From positions 2,841,001-2,905,000 of the forward strand of contig CM076144.1 of NCBI GenBank assembly GCA_038025085.1: a stretch of 64,000 nt of DNA, written 5' to 3'. The notes below the pieces were generated by a model. That model ran no database searches. It saw nothing but the letters and a program-made list of their open reading frames with translations, and was not told where the DNA came from. The translations under genes were made by a program, and so were the position numbers. This document shows positions 1-12,600 of the stretch, one piece after another (position 1 is the first letter of the stretch; every line of letters begins with the position of its first letter). The stretch comes from Tetragonia tetragonoides. Its lineage: Eukaryota > Streptophyta > Magnoliopsida > Caryophyllales > Aizoaceae.

Positions 1-7
1 AAACTCG

Positions 8-112
8 TATGAGACGCCTCAAAGTGAGGCGACTTAAACAATTATGATATCATATTGTCGTTATATTTGGCTATAGAGGTGGTCTCGCCTTAAGGCGGCC
101 TCATAAATTATA
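8..112. mobile_element. Small MITE-like inverted-repeat element
   Basis: The left end reads TATGAGACGCCTC and the right end GGCGGCCTCATA, so the two ends are imperfect inverted repeats around about 100 bp. A similar start (CGTATGAGGCGACC) recurs near 29624. No target duplication could be defined. It is probably a miniature DNA transposon, but only the palindromic shape supports this. Confidence 0.35.
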
Positions 113-363
113 TGTTGCACTTCTAACATGGTGGTGCAAAAACTTCGCACTCCATATTTAGATTATGTCGTTAAGTTCTAAGTATGTTTCATGCAATTTT
201 TATGAATTATGGTTATAATTTTGTTTGAAATTAAGGCAAATTCTCTTTCTACTGAACAAAATTGATATTAATACATGAGAGAAAAATTGCGTCTTTCAAT
301 TGAATTTACTACTAATCAAATAAGTGGAATATTAATGAAAAATTGCAACGATTAGTTGTTCTT
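113..363. other. Intergenic, no feature seen
   Basis: A+T-rich sequence without a plausible coding region or repeat. Confidence 0.5.
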
Positions 364-364
364 T

Positions 365-641
365 GGCTCTGTTTGATTCACCTTAATTTTACTTAAATTC
401 AGTTCAGTTCAGTCCAGTTCAGTTTATGCGTAACTTTAGCACTCATATAACTTTTTATTCCGAAATAATTTCATGATGATAATTATGTAATCGGAAAGAT
501 CTCAAATCATACTTTCAAATGAGTCCAATATTGACTATGTTTGGACAAATTTTAAATGGTTAACGGTCAAGTTTAAAAAATCAATTCAGTTCAGTTCAGT
601 TCAGTTCAGATCAGTTTTATCCAGGTGAATCAAACGAAACC
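365..641. mobile_element. MITE with TTCAG-repeat interior
   Basis: The ends are inverted repeats: CTGTTTGATTCACCT on the left and AGGTGAATCAAACGAAAC on the right. Just inside each end lie runs of the pentamer TTCAG (about 397-422 and 580-618). A short CTTTG flanks both sides and may be the target duplication. The same TTCAG-rich family recurs at 1934-2226 and 6540-6700. Confidence 0.5.
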
Positions 642-1200
642 TTTGTTTGTGCAATGATAAGTTGTAGCAACTAGAGGAATATATATAATGTCCCGATAGT
701 TGGAAGTATCATTTCCAATTATGGAATTAAGGGTTTGATTTCGATTACTCTTTGTGCTCTGTAAAACCCCAAAAAAAAAACGAAAAAGAAAAAAAAGAAC
801 TTTGGCGAGAAGGATAAGATTAGGCCTATATAATGGTCTGTTTTTACCAGTCAAATGACGATTAAACCAAATTCACCAGACTTATCTCCGAAGTTAAAAG
901 AGTGAGTGAGAGGTCGGCAAAAATTTCACGCCCTTGGGTGATCAAATATCAAGAGATTAAAGATAAGTTAATTTAAGGTAATGGACTGAAGTGCACAGTA
1001 AAGAATCACATGCATGCTCTGCTCTCCAGGCCATCTCCTCGCTTTTTTGAGTGATTCGCAGTCAAATATTCACACTCTTTTGACCAATTAAAAGCACCAC
1101 ATCTTTCGCCAAATCCGGCCTTCGCCTTGAAATGGAAAGGAAGATTTCTGTGTCTTTTTCGAGTTAGTTCTACTTCTTGTTTTTAGTATACTTCTCTAGA
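642..1200. other. Intergenic, no gene seen
   Basis: There is an A-rich run near 770-800. No convincing coding potential, RNA gene or transposon end was recognised. Confidence 0.5.
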
Positions 1201-1244
1201 TATGATTTTCGTAGGTATTTGATATCTGTTAAGAAAAACACATA

Positions 1245-1517
1245 CACAGGATTAGTGAGAATCAGTGGCTAGACCTTATTGAATCAGTAAAAATCAGTGG
1301 CAGGATCTTACTCAATCAGTGGAAATCAGTGACAGGATCCACATTCCTACTCACAGAATCAGTGACAGGATCTTATTGAATCAGTGAGAATCAGTGGAAG
1401 GACCTTACTGAATCAGTGGAAATCAGTGGCATGACCTTACTCAATCAGTGAGAATCAGTGGCAAGACCTTACTCAATCAGTGAGAATCAGTGGGAATAAG
1501 TGGAAAAGAACGCACCC
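1245..1517. repeat. 32-bp minisatellite inside a transposon-like end
   Basis: About eight copies of a 32-bp unit of the form AATCAGTGAGAATCAGTGGC plus AAGACCTTACTC. The array stops at a terminus reading AATAAGTGGAAAAGAACGCA followed by CCC. The same unit, in opposite orientation and with a matching terminus, is found at 39238-39564. No left terminus could be matched here, so this copy may be truncated. Confidence 0.65.
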
Positions 1518-1901
1518 ACAATCGAAATAAGTCTTGTGTGAGACCAACTCACAAACAAATAAGGTAATTATTTAGAAATGTAGGGGTCACTTATGATGAG
1601 CATTCACCCTTGTTTCATTGAAAATTAATTTTTGTCTTATCAAAAGTTACGAAAACACCTTCTTATATAAGTTTTTATGATCGTTATATTTTGTTTGGTA
1701 AATTCAAGTCTTGATAGTTGAAACGGTGAAAACCTTTGTAAAAAGAACGGTAAAACAGCATTTGTGAGACGATTTGAACTAAATAAAAATTAAGTAGGCT
1801 GAAAGCCTGTGTAGAAATTGATCATTCCAGCGGGATAGTGCCTAATAGGATGGGTGGAGCTGCAGAGCTAGAGCACTATGAAAGTGGGAAGGACAAAAGG
1901 A
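1518..1901. other. Intergenic, no gene seen
   Basis: Unremarkable sequence leading up to the tRNA-Val 3' half. Confidence 0.5.
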
Positions 1902-1930
1902 TGGCGTCGCTCGGACTCGAACCGAAGATT
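1902..1930 (-). pseudogene. tRNA-Val(AAC) 3' half, split by transposons
   Basis: On the minus strand this holds a T arm (TTCGG, loop TTCGAGT, CCGAG) followed by the 3' acceptor strand CGACGCC and discriminator A. The acceptor strand pairs over all seven positions, with one G-U, with the 5' strand GGTGTCG found at 6747-6753. The two halves are about 4.8 kb apart, so one ancestral gene was interrupted. The anticodon arm is in the other half. Confidence 0.75.
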
Positions 1931-2323
1931 TTGGTTGCGTTCTTTTGAGTTTATACAATCAGTTCAGTTTAGGTGTCAATTCAGTGATTTTTAGTTCAAT
2001 TAATGATCTGTTCTCCACAACTTTTCCCTGAAGTATTCAGTAAAATTCAGTTCAGTTCAGAAAAATTCAGTAGAGTTCGGTAAATCAAAGAACAAATTTA
2101 CACTTTGTAATTGTAGTTTCACTAAAAATAAGTTCAGTTCAGAAAAATTTAGTTCAGTTCAGTAAATTTCAGTTCAGTTCAGTATTGTGCAGATAAATTC
2201 AGTAAAAAGAAGGTGAAGAGAACAGACCCTAAGTGATGTTTAGTTCAGAAATATACTTTTTGTCTCACATATCAAGTTGCGTTTGTTAGAGTTGTATTTA
2301 CAATAACTAAACTGAACTGAATT

Positions 2324-5145
2324 TGTAATACTCCGCATTATTATTCATTTTAGAATAATAATTACTTAAAAAGAGAATGCAATTTTGGATTTAAAATAAT
2401 AATTGGGCTCATGATTTAAAATGCCTAATTAATGTATGGGTTGTTTTGGATCCAATTAAATTAATTGGGCCAAAATAAAAGAAAAAAATTGGGCTTGATT
2501 ATTTTAGGATTGGCCAAAAATAATTAAGGCCTAATTAGGGCCATTATTTTCGGCCAAGAGCCGAAAATATGGAGCAAAATCAGTTTTTATTTTGTGAAAA
2601 TTATTTCCTAAAAATGTGGATTTTGAGAGGGTTTGACTGGTTATTAGTTGGGAAGTTGAAGGAGAAAATGAAGGAGTGAAATTAGGGATTTGGTTTCCTA
2701 ATTGGACTCAACTTCCTCACTCATCAACTTAACCTAGACAAAAAAAAAAAAAAAAAAAAAAAGCCACTCATCTCTCACTCTCTCAAACTCACGCACGACA
2801 CCAGGAGCAAAAGAAGAGTAGTTCATCACTATCTCACAATTCATTCTTTGCTCAGTTTTAATCCTTGATTTTCAAGTAAGTGTTCTAAACTTGTTTTCTT
2901 TGATTATTAAAAGCTTTTAGATTCAATTCAAATATGAGTTTTATGAACCCTAATCTTGTTTGAGTAAACCCTAATTTAGTTTTGCCTAGGGTTTGCTATA
3001 TTCTATTATTTTTGCATGATAGGATCATGATTAGGGTTTGGGTTGTTGTTTTATTGAATTGAATCAAAGTTTGAGTTCAAAAGGTTAGATCTTTGTAATT
3101 TAATTAAATCAGGAAATTTATTAATTGTGGATTTAATTAGATTAGGGTTTGTTAAATTTGTTTAACAAAAAAAAAAAAAAAAGAAGAAACCGTGTGGTGC
3201 ATGGCTGTCCCGACAGCCTGCCGGCGGCCAGCCGCTGCTGGCGGCATCCCAGTGGGGCCCGCCAGTGGTGGTTGGTGTTGGTGGTGTTTTGGTGTTGACT
3301 TGTTTTGACTTGTTGACTTGTTTTTAGGGTTTTTGGAAAGTTTTCTAATTTAGTTGTGAAAATTGTCGTGGAAACTTTGAGCATGCATGAGTAACTGAAA
3401 ATTCCAGCAACTTAATTAATTATCGTGATTGCCTATTGCTAAGGGTACTAAATCATCTTTAAGGTTAATAAAGTGGTTTAGAAGTCAAAGTATTGACTAT
3501 TGTGTATTGTGGATTTGTTAGGACCCATTGACCGCGTTTGAAACGTAAGGAGCTTACGTTGTTGATTGTCGTGATTGCCTATTGCTAAAGGTAATTCATG
3601 TCTAGATGAATTATGTCATCTCTTTATCATAATTCATATCTATTGGGATTTGTATTCATTTGTCTAGTATTGGATTGAGAATGTGAATTCATATTTGGAC
3701 TTGTGAGTATTCGAAAAGGGATAATTAATGTTTATTTTCTTGTGATAATTCGTATATAATTATATGTTAGTGAATGCATGTATAATGTTGGAAATTCACT
3801 TTGTGTAGCAATGTCTACTTGTTAATATTCATGTGAGGAGATGCATGTTTTATTATTGGTTATTGAACGAAAATTATGTTAATAATTATTCAATTGGAAT
3901 ATAGCTTGAAATTGCTATTTTTGGTATCATGTTAGTAAGCATGTGAATCATGTTAGAAGCATGTTACTTCAATAAGTTGAAATGAACTTTGACTATTGAA
4001 TTAGGTGGTTTTGAATTGAGGCCTAGATGCCATTCATGTAATATGCCATCGGAAATTTGTAACCATATTGTGTTACTTGAGTGCCAAGATTATGTGTATT
4101 ACTTGTTATGTGATCACCATATTAAATTGAATTGAGAGTTAAGACTTTTTTGGTAATGGATCCACTGAAGGATGCGATTGGGAATTTGTCACTGGTTACG
4201 TTGAGTGGTTCCATTGGTTATGGCCACAATGTATTTAGTTAAAGCTTGTATCCATACAAAGAGCAATTGGGCAAGTGAAGTTTTGTGGATAAAACTGTTC
4301 TTCTTGTAAACCTAAGGGTTGAGATTAGGAACATCTAGAAGTACTTCGGGAGTCATCTATACTCCGGGACGGTTGATCCCTCTTTTGCCATTGTGCACGG
4401 GACTAAGATCCTATTGAATCGACTGCGGTTGGTTTGACAATTCATGCGATTCTCTTCTCTCTAATGAACTTGGCTAATGGATAATAATAAATATGAGATT
4501 TATTATTTGTTGATTATTGTGTCTTTAAGTTTAAAGCATGTTGTCTTTATTTTTCTTAAAGTATGGTCACTATTTTTATTGGATTAAGTATATGGACTTA
4601 ACTTGGGAATTGAAATGGATTATGTGGTTATGAATTACTCAGCGTAGCTGATTGGTTGTTTTTCTTTGTACTTGTGTTTGTTGTCCATTACTCTTCAATG
4701 GTGGACCTATGATGAAGCTATATGGAATTCGTTTATATGGGGGGAGTATATTGACAGGATTTGTAGCTCAAGGAGTAGAGCTAGTGAGAAGGCGACAAAA
4801 GAAGATTGTAAATCTTCTAAGAACATTTATTTTATTGTTTAGTTTGGAACTTCTTTTACTATTGGGATATTATATTGTAATGAGATTAATTCTCTTGCAT
4901 GAGAATTAATAAGTTTAATATTTCTATTTCATTTTGGATTATTTGTTTTAAGTTAGTTGGAAAAGATAGTTAATATTTAATTATCTAGTATGTATGTCTG
5001 GGATATATAACATTTATTTTCTTTCTAGACTTGTATTTAATTTGAACATTAAATACGACGGTGACGCTTCAAATTTCTATGGTTTTTCCGCTGCAACACG
5101 TGATTTTAAATGGTTTTAAATTAGACGAAAATTCGGGGTGTTACA
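2324..5145. mobile_element. Solo LTR, about 2.8 kb
   Basis: Begins TGTAATACTCCGCA and ends CGGGGTGTTACA, the TG...CA form of a retrotransposon LTR. It is flanked on both sides by the 5-bp duplication GAATT (2319-2323 and 5146-5150). No internal region, primer-binding site or protein domain is present, which fits a solo LTR left by recombination between two LTRs. It contains an A-run (2740-2761) and the 19-bp sequence CGTGATTGCCTATTGCTAA twice (3424 and 3570). The length is large for an LTR. The host element family cannot be named. Confidence 0.8.
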
Positions 5146-5259
5146 GAATTCAACATTACAAAACTGGATACTAATGAATTGAACTGGATACAACTGAGAT
5201 GAATTGAACACAAATTGATATGTGAGACAAAATGTATGTTTCTGAACTCAGCACCACTG

Positions 5260-6494
5260 CAGTGGCGGAGCCAGGGGGCTGGTGTAGGCCATGGCCTCCC
5301 CCATGGTCTGCAAATAGGGGTGTTCATTTTCGGGTATCCGAAATTTCGGATTCGGATAGTCCGATATCTGTTATCCGAAAAATATTTAAATTTTTTATTT
5401 TTTATCCTATTTTGTGCCTAATATTTTGAAAATGTGAGCCAAATATTTCGGATAATTTTCGATATCCGAAAATTTTGGAAAATGGTATTCGAACCCGTAT
5501 CCGAAATTTTGGATATCCGCTTTTTCGGATATTTTCAGTTCGGATATTCGGGTTTTCGGATTGAATGCTCGGGTTCGGATATTTTTGAAAGCCCTATTTG
5601 CAAATGCAATAAATATTACAAATGCATTCATTGCACACAAAGCTCTAATTGGCATGCTGGCTTTGCTTTTCAACTTAATGCATGCGTTGATTCTTGATCA
5701 GGTCCGTGTTCGAGTGCGTTGGCTAGCATTTTTTTTTTTTTTATCATTTTGTTCCTTATATTGGGTTTTTGTCTTTATTTGTCAATTTTTTTTTTTTTTT
5801 TTATTTATCATTTTTTATCATTTTGTTCCTTATATTGGGTTTTTGTCTTTATTTATCTCTTTTTTTTTAATAAGGTAAGGAGGCCCGCTCCCAGACTGGC
5901 TCATCTCGGGTTTTAGGCCCAGAAACTTAGTGGGCAGGCATTTGGGAGAAGGGGGAATAAGGGAAAAGGGATCCTAAATGTCCCTAGTGGGATTTGATTT
6001 TTGGTGGTGGGTAAGGAAACCAAGGATGAAACCACTAGACCAACTTATGTTGGTTTGTCTTTATTTATCTTGTCCATAGTGCGTTTCTTCTAATCGTTAG
6101 TGATTAGATTTCAAAAAAAAAAAAAAAAGAAGAAAAAGAAGTGATTTGGTTAGATTTTTTTTCCCTCTTGATTTACTAGAATAGTTTAGCTTAATGTCTA
6201 AATTTTTACCACTTTCTTTTGACTTTTATTTTGTTGTCAATACCTTGTGTCCATAACATTTTTTGGGATCTTGATTATTAGTACAAGTGTGGTTGAATTT
6301 ATAGTTCAATTGATGACTATGTAATATTCTTTCTCCATAGAAAAAATATTTAGATCGCATAAAATACTAATAATTTTTTAATTGAGTGAGGTATTATTTG
6401 AATTCCTTTTACTAAAATTGAGAAGTTTATTTTGAGTAGACGTAATACATTTATTTTCGGTCCTCCCAAAGAAAACATCTTGGCTCCTCCACTG
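5260..6494. mobile_element. hAT-type transposon, non-autonomous
   Basis: Terminal inverted repeats CAGTGGCGGAGCCA and TGGCTCCTCCACTG, flanked by the exact 8-bp target duplication CACCACTG (5252-5259 and 6495-6502). Eight-base duplications are characteristic of the hAT superfamily. The 1.2 kb interior has no transposase-like reading frame and carries another element at 5315-5596, so it cannot move on its own. Confidence 0.85.
5315..5596. mobile_element. hAT MITE nested in the larger hAT element
   Basis: Starts TAGGGGTGTTCATTTT and ends GAAAGCCCTA. It is flanked by TCTGCAAA and TTTGCAAA, an 8-bp duplication with one mismatch. The interior is full of alternating ATCCGAAA and TTTCGGAT words, so it should fold extensively. 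Start and target-site length fit the common plant TAGGGGTG-type hAT MITEs. Confidence 0.7.
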
Positions 6495-6707
6495 CACCAC
6501 TGAATCGAACTGAACATTATTTAATTGAATTTGAAATCATTGAATTGATACCTGAACTGAACTGAACTGAACTGAACTGGCCGTGTAAGCTCTAACAAAC
6601 GCGCCCTTAATGGTGTCCAGTTCAGTTTAGTGATGTCCAATTCAAAAATGTTCAGTTCAATTCAATTCAATTCAATTCAGGTAAATTCAGCTCTAAAGAA
6701 TGTACCC

Positions 6708-6753
6708 CTTCAACGTGTTAGACTAACGTGATAACCAACTACACCACGACACC
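6708..6753 (-). pseudogene. tRNA-Val(AAC) 5' half
   Basis: Reading the minus strand from 6753: acceptor GGTGTCG, D arm GTGTAGTTGGTTATCAC, and an anticodon arm with loop CTAACAC, which gives anticodon AAC (valine). Plant tRNA-Val(AAC) normally has anticodon stem TCAGT/ACTGA. Here it reads TTAGT/GTTGA, held mostly by G-U pairs. The gene stops after the anticodon arm, where transposon sequence begins; the rest is at 1902-1930. Confidence 0.75.
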
Positions 6754-9525
6754 ACGTCCCCATTATGTCCTAATCAAGTTCCGAATTTTTTTCCAACTGC
6801 TATGAGAAGTTAAGTCTAATTACTTCGCCTCTCAATCTCGCTCTCAATAAGGTATTACATCATAATACTTGGTTCAACTTATACAGGACATATTCTTGTC
6901 TTGTTTCTTCTTTTTCGTGGGATAAACGATACAATTAATGAGCATAGATAAGTTGTGTTCCTTTTGTCCTTCTCATGTCGCATTATGTGCCATTCTTTAT
7001 TTTATTTGTTTTTGAAGCGATTTAATTAAGATATAAAGTTGATTGGATTACACAATGTCCAGGTGAAACACATATAAGCCCAATCGAGGTTCAATCTTAA
7101 ACCCAATTGGCCATTAGGAATTAGGAAGATAGAACATCATACAGTTACACTTAGAGCATTGTGTAGTAGCATTGATAACACTACACAAGATCAACCTACC
7201 AAGAAAAAATTGCCTTTAGGTCCTCTAGGTTTGATAATGATACAGGACCTTATAGTCTAATAGCATCTCCAATACAAGGTTTTTATGGTAGATTTGTGCG
7301 GAAAAAACTTTTTATAAAAATGTCATCCCAATAGTGATAAACCTATAAAATTCAAGTTTGTACAAATCGTTCCTGGTTTATAGGCTATAATGTGTTACAT
7401 ATAAAAACTTTCTTAGAGGTTTGTAGCATTACGACATAGAGGTTTGTATAAATGAAATTTTAAATTTAATGATCTGTCTAAGATAAATAGCCTTTAAAAA
7501 TTTGTAACATTAGAGATGCTTTAAGATTAGGATCTTACTGTTATTTCAATAGATTATGATTGTATACCACCAATCTCATTTAATATTAATAAATTTTACA
7601 ACCCTTTATGTTTCAAAGCTAGCAAGGGCAATTGAAAAGTATATTTAGGCCATTACATAAAAGAGGCTACATAGCTACTTATATACTCCAAAAGGCTATT
7701 TATATGTTTTGAAATTCATAGCCAAGCTAAATTTGGGCCGTTAATTGTTTTGATAGCTAGAGACAAAAAAAATGGTGTTAAAGAGAAGTAAATGTTATAT
7801 AGAGTCAAAACCGGAGCAACTGGGGTTTGTCTTGTGACTTGAAGACAGTGGGGGGATGACCGGCTTTTTATCTCGTCCAACTGACAAATGACAATAAAAT
7901 CCCCGGTTTGCAGTTTCAACCGGTGACCGGCGCCGTTCACGGCCACAGTCAACTCATCTCCTCGGCACGTGTACTTGTCCATGTGGGGCTGACGCGGCCA
8001 CGCTTTGCCAAAATTTAACACAAACCTAAATAAAAACAAAAAAAATAAAACAAGTTCTGTTTTTGTATAATTGTATTTGTGGGGGTTATGTCCATTTGTT
8101 CCTAGCTAGCTGCTATAATTTGGGTATCTGGCTGTTGTATTTTAGTTGTATGGTTTAGAATCCCACCATCAGAAATTTTTGGAGGCCTTTAAGCTTCGGG
8201 AAAGAGAGATTTGCATTTAGGAGGATAAGGAGGTGCCTCGAATTAGGGGATTTTTATTTTGCACTTTTTTTTTTTTTTTTTTATAACTTTAAAACAAATT
8301 TCCCCCAAATCACCTATTCAACAGACTTCAATTAATTAATTTGTTTTTCTCTTTTTCATTAAGTAAGCAATATTACTATTGGCCATATTTTTTTTCTTTG
8401 AGAGGGGAATATGAGACTTTCATTCATAGAAAAGTCATACGACATATAGATCGAAAATAAACATAGAATATATACTAAATCAACAGTAACAATAACAAAT
8501 CTGCTTACAAAACAATTAACTAGAATACCCGAGCGCGACTCCCAACATGCATAGTAACCATGTGCTTCCTTTGATGCTTCATCTTTAACGGAAGTGGAGA
8601 TCTTCACCGCAAGTACCGTAATTGTTTGCTCACAAAACGTTGTATGATACCATCAATCTTGTGCATCCCGTCCCCGAATTCATATTACTTGATACTAAAT
8701 CGCACAATAAGCGAAGAGAGGATCCTACAAAGAGGAAAAATATAAAAATCCCTAATAACTCCACAAGAGGGAGAGAAAATTTATTCCACTTAGAGTGCAT
8801 AAACTAGAAATCAATGACAAAAAGAGGTGGAAAACATGAATCACAGGCCGGGAATGGCCTAAATCGGCCCTCCCGGCCTGAAAATTTGTTCTAGTAAGGG
8901 TTAGTGGTTGAGAGAAGAAGAGGAGACGCAAAAAGAGAGGCTAGGATTTTTTTGTTTACTATTGGCCATATTGGGTAACCTTTTCGCGAGGATTACACAA
9001 ATTTGATTCTAATACTGAATTGAATTAATGCTAATAAAGATCTAGGGATACCGGACATATCAAATTTACATGTCCTGTGTTGAACTTTTTTTGGATAACT
9101 AATCGACTGTATGGTTTCCATGCTGTACCTGAACTTCATCACAATGTTGGACAATAATCATTCGTACATCATGCAGAAGATTCCGTATCTATCAGGGTGC
9201 ATCCCATTTTCCAATTAAAGCTTGATAACAACCAAATATCACCTTCTAATTGAATGTACTGATTATCTCGTGAAACTGCATCACGTATTCCATTCTGCAT
9301 TGACGTGGCTTTTGCAATCAAAATAGAAGTCGTTCATAACTTTTCTACTCTACTATATATTGGAATTTGGAACACATCTTGAATTTCGGAGAATAAACCA
9401 ATACGCAGCTGAAGAACTCAAAAAAAAAGCATCAAAATTAACTTTAACGAGCCCATCCTCTAGATTATGTATGATGCTTATTAGCGGGTTGATTCACCTC
9501 CAATCAATATACTTATAAATGTACC

Positions 9526-9526
<1 letters not shown>
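6754..9526. other. Intergenic, no supported gene
   Basis: Mostly A+T-rich. A more G+C-rich patch at about 7840-8010 has an open minus-strand frame (7716-8039) that matches nothing I recognise. A short GGCC-rich hairpin lies at about 8845-8880. Long T-run at 8268-8282. Confidence 0.5.

Positions 9527-9613
<87 letters not shown>
9527..9613. repeat. (AAT)n microsatellite
   Basis: Uninterrupted AAT/TAA trinucleotide repeat of nearly 30 units, followed by an imperfect tail to about 9640. Confidence 0.95.
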
Positions 9614-9614
<1 letters not shown>

Positions 9615-9640
9615 TAATAATTAATAATAATAATTATAAT

Positions 9641-12600
9641 CTACGACCGATACTACATAATCATTCGCAGAATGCAGTTGTCGGATAACCAACCAAATAA
9701 GCATGCGATTATCACTTTAGTTGCCCTGTTTGCAACTCTAGCCCTTTTGTATTCTCCTCAATCAATACTCTCGATTTCCAACTTCTAAATCTTCTATCAT
9801 TATTGGGATTGGTTCTTGTGCACAACCTTTATCATCCCTCATGAGCCCTATAACCTCTTTTACGCAGCTGGATCTTAAAAGACCATTCCAATAGCTCATT
9901 AAATGTAGTGGTGTTTGGCAAGCAATCATACATTCCCATTGAAGTATAGTCATCTCATCAATGCATTGTATTTCAAAGTGTTTGGGGAAGATAGAGGAGC
10001 GAGTACATCTTTGACATATATTCTTCAACCTTAATTGGCTACTTAAAAATTTGACATATGCACCCTATTACTATTAACGACATTAATTGAAATAACACAT
10101 GAGAGCCAATGATTAGACAATAATTAGTGAGCAAAGATTGGGTCTCTAATTATGATTGGCAGAAGATTAAGGGAGTAATATTATTGTTATCAAGTCCAAC
10201 TCAGCAAAGGAACATATGGAGTACACAATTCGCCACATAAAATGGTGTACATGCACTCAAAAAGCCAGAAATTCTTGGTGGGGTTCAGCTACTACTAACT
10301 TTATACCGTACAAATATAACAAATTGTCGTCAAATAGAGACAAAACCCAAGTACAAATTTAGAGTTATTTTAAAATAAAAAATAGTTAATCAAAGAGTCA
10401 AAGTACACAAAAATAATTATTTTTTGAAGGGAAAATAAATAATGTTAAGGCAGTGATTACTGATTAGGTGAAGGTGAGATTTAACGGTACCTGATTTTCG
10501 GGCGACCATACCCTTCTCCACTCGTGGGCACGACCTATTGCCGGGGAGCTATTTTTTCTTTTAAAATAATTTATGCACCATTTTACTTAATTAGCTACAT
10601 AAGTATTTCACAAATATCTCATAAGCAGATTATTATGAGGTGGCAAAGTATAATGTTTATAATGTACTTCCAAGTTCCAATACGTACATGAGATGGGTCG
10701 TTTGGCCTTAACATTAGTTAATTATTACTATAATGCTACTGAGATACTGTCGAAGTTCAAAATCCAAGTACAAGTGTAGTAGTGGGTCGGTATTTCTTAT
10801 TTTCTTTTATTCGGTTAGATATGAAACAACTTATTTTATTCATTTATTTTTAGGATGATCCCTTACTTAACTTGTATGTGATATTACTCTCTTCCTACTA
10901 AAACGGCTAACAACTGAGTATTAAGTATTCGAACAATATTAAACTCATAGTTGTGAGGTTGGATTTCATGGCAAAGATCATGGTTCCCACTAAGTCCTCT
11001 TTGCTGAGTCTGTCTGCAATATTTATCTTGTTAGCTTGCCTGGTGTGTGTGGTTTGCAATTACAAGCTATTGTATACACTCGAAATTTATGCAGTGCACA
11101 CCTTAAGAATAGTGGTTGCGGATTCTCGTATAAAAAAATAATAATAATATTGGAACAACAACGGATTACTACAAAACATAAATCTATTATTTTTCTCTAT
11201 TGTGAGATTTGTGACAAGTATTTGGGTACGAAGAGGAAGTATGTCGGCATGCTTTTAATGTAGTACATTCAAAGCTAATGCAAATATGCAATTAATTTTC
11301 TTGATTATATTGTTATTATTATTATTATTATTAGTTTTTTTTTTTTTTGAGCTTGGTGTTGTTTGCAACTTGGGTACTTGCAACGGAATTGCTGTTAGAT
11401 TTGGGAGTGTGTATTTTTTTGAGAGTGTGTATTTGTTTATCATAATTTTTTTTTATTTTTATTTTTTTGTAATTTTGGTGAGACATGGTTACTTTTCAAT
11501 AAAATTAGAGTCACTCTTCACCATAAGTGACCGTGACCCCAACTGACTGCTAAGTCTCAAAATTAAATATATAAATATGCTCATCGAGGCACGACGCTGG
11601 GGTGGACCTTGTTGTCGCAATTTGATGCTATAATTTATTATGCTTTTTTTGGCGCAACGGTATATTGAAGAGGTTCTACAGACATTACATATTGTTACTG
11701 ACCAGAGGGCAATCAAATATTAACCTTTCAAAATTTAACAATGTGCAGAACATCTTCGAGTGGCACTGTAAAGTGTCAAGAGGTATCTCAATATTTATAT
11801 AATGTATGAATTTCGAACAGTTGCTAGTCGATATTAATGCTTGCTGATTTATTTGACTTCTGGGGATTGATTAATCAGGACTTGTATTTGATGAGAAACA
11901 ATATATAGTTGATTTTACAGGACGTGGTGCAGCACTAACTTTGTCGCAGTATTTGAAAATGAAAATTTCTGCACAATAATCTTCCTTTGATTCTCAGAAC
12001 GTTAATTTTTGGACCACCCTTTTGTTAACTTTGATTTCGGCGCCTATGCTAGACAGTGGACATTGCTAGTTGTAGATGTGTGGCAAGACTGGCTATGGGT
12101 TCAACACACGAGTCTTTAAATTCGAATGATCAATGAGATCTTAGTCTAGTTGTAGATGTGTACTCTTCGAAAATCTTGTTGGATTTGCAAAGCCTAGGCT
12201 GACAATTGTTTAGCTTGATTTTATTTTACTTGGGCGTTTAATACACGCCTTCTATTTCACCAAAAAAAAAAATGTTTTTGCCGGAAGACGGATAGCTGAA
12301 GAGTTTAGAACTCGGCCCATCGCACTGCTTTGGCCCATTGGCCATTCCAATGGATGGGCATTGGGCAGGACAGGGCTTTCCGTATGTTGCTTTTTAATGA
12401 ATCTGGGTCGGATGCATTTATTGGTCCACTAGATAAACCTAAAACCCACGTTCTTCCGCTGGGCCTGGGGTTGGAACACAATCTCTCTCTCACTCTCTCT
12501 GTCAATTGAACATCACAGATTTGTTCATTGGACTTCTTTTTTTTTTGACAAAGGCAATTACGAGGGGGAATGCTCATAAGCCCACAACACTCAAATGTCA

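Larger units (their letters stand above)
1933..6707. mobile_element. Nested transposon stack inserted in the tRNA gene
   Basis: The outer ends are imperfect inverted repeats: GGTTGCGTTCTTTTGAG on the left, and on the right a sequence whose reverse complement is GGGTACATTCTTTAGAG. Inside are TTCAG/TTCAA pentamer runs (about 1955-2215 and 6545-6690), a second pair of inverted ends (GCGTTTGTTAGAG near 2279, CTCTAACAAACGC near 6591), a solo LTR at 2324-5145 and a hAT element at 5260-6494. The segment 1934-2226 also ends in a related terminus (AGAGAACAGACCC), so it could be a separate member. No target duplication was found for the outermost element. Confidence 0.5.

Noticed and set aside
7716..8039. 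107-codon minus-strand frame in a G+C-rich patch
   Set aside because: No recognisable motif, no splice or promoter context and no homologous copy in the window. I could not support it as a gene.
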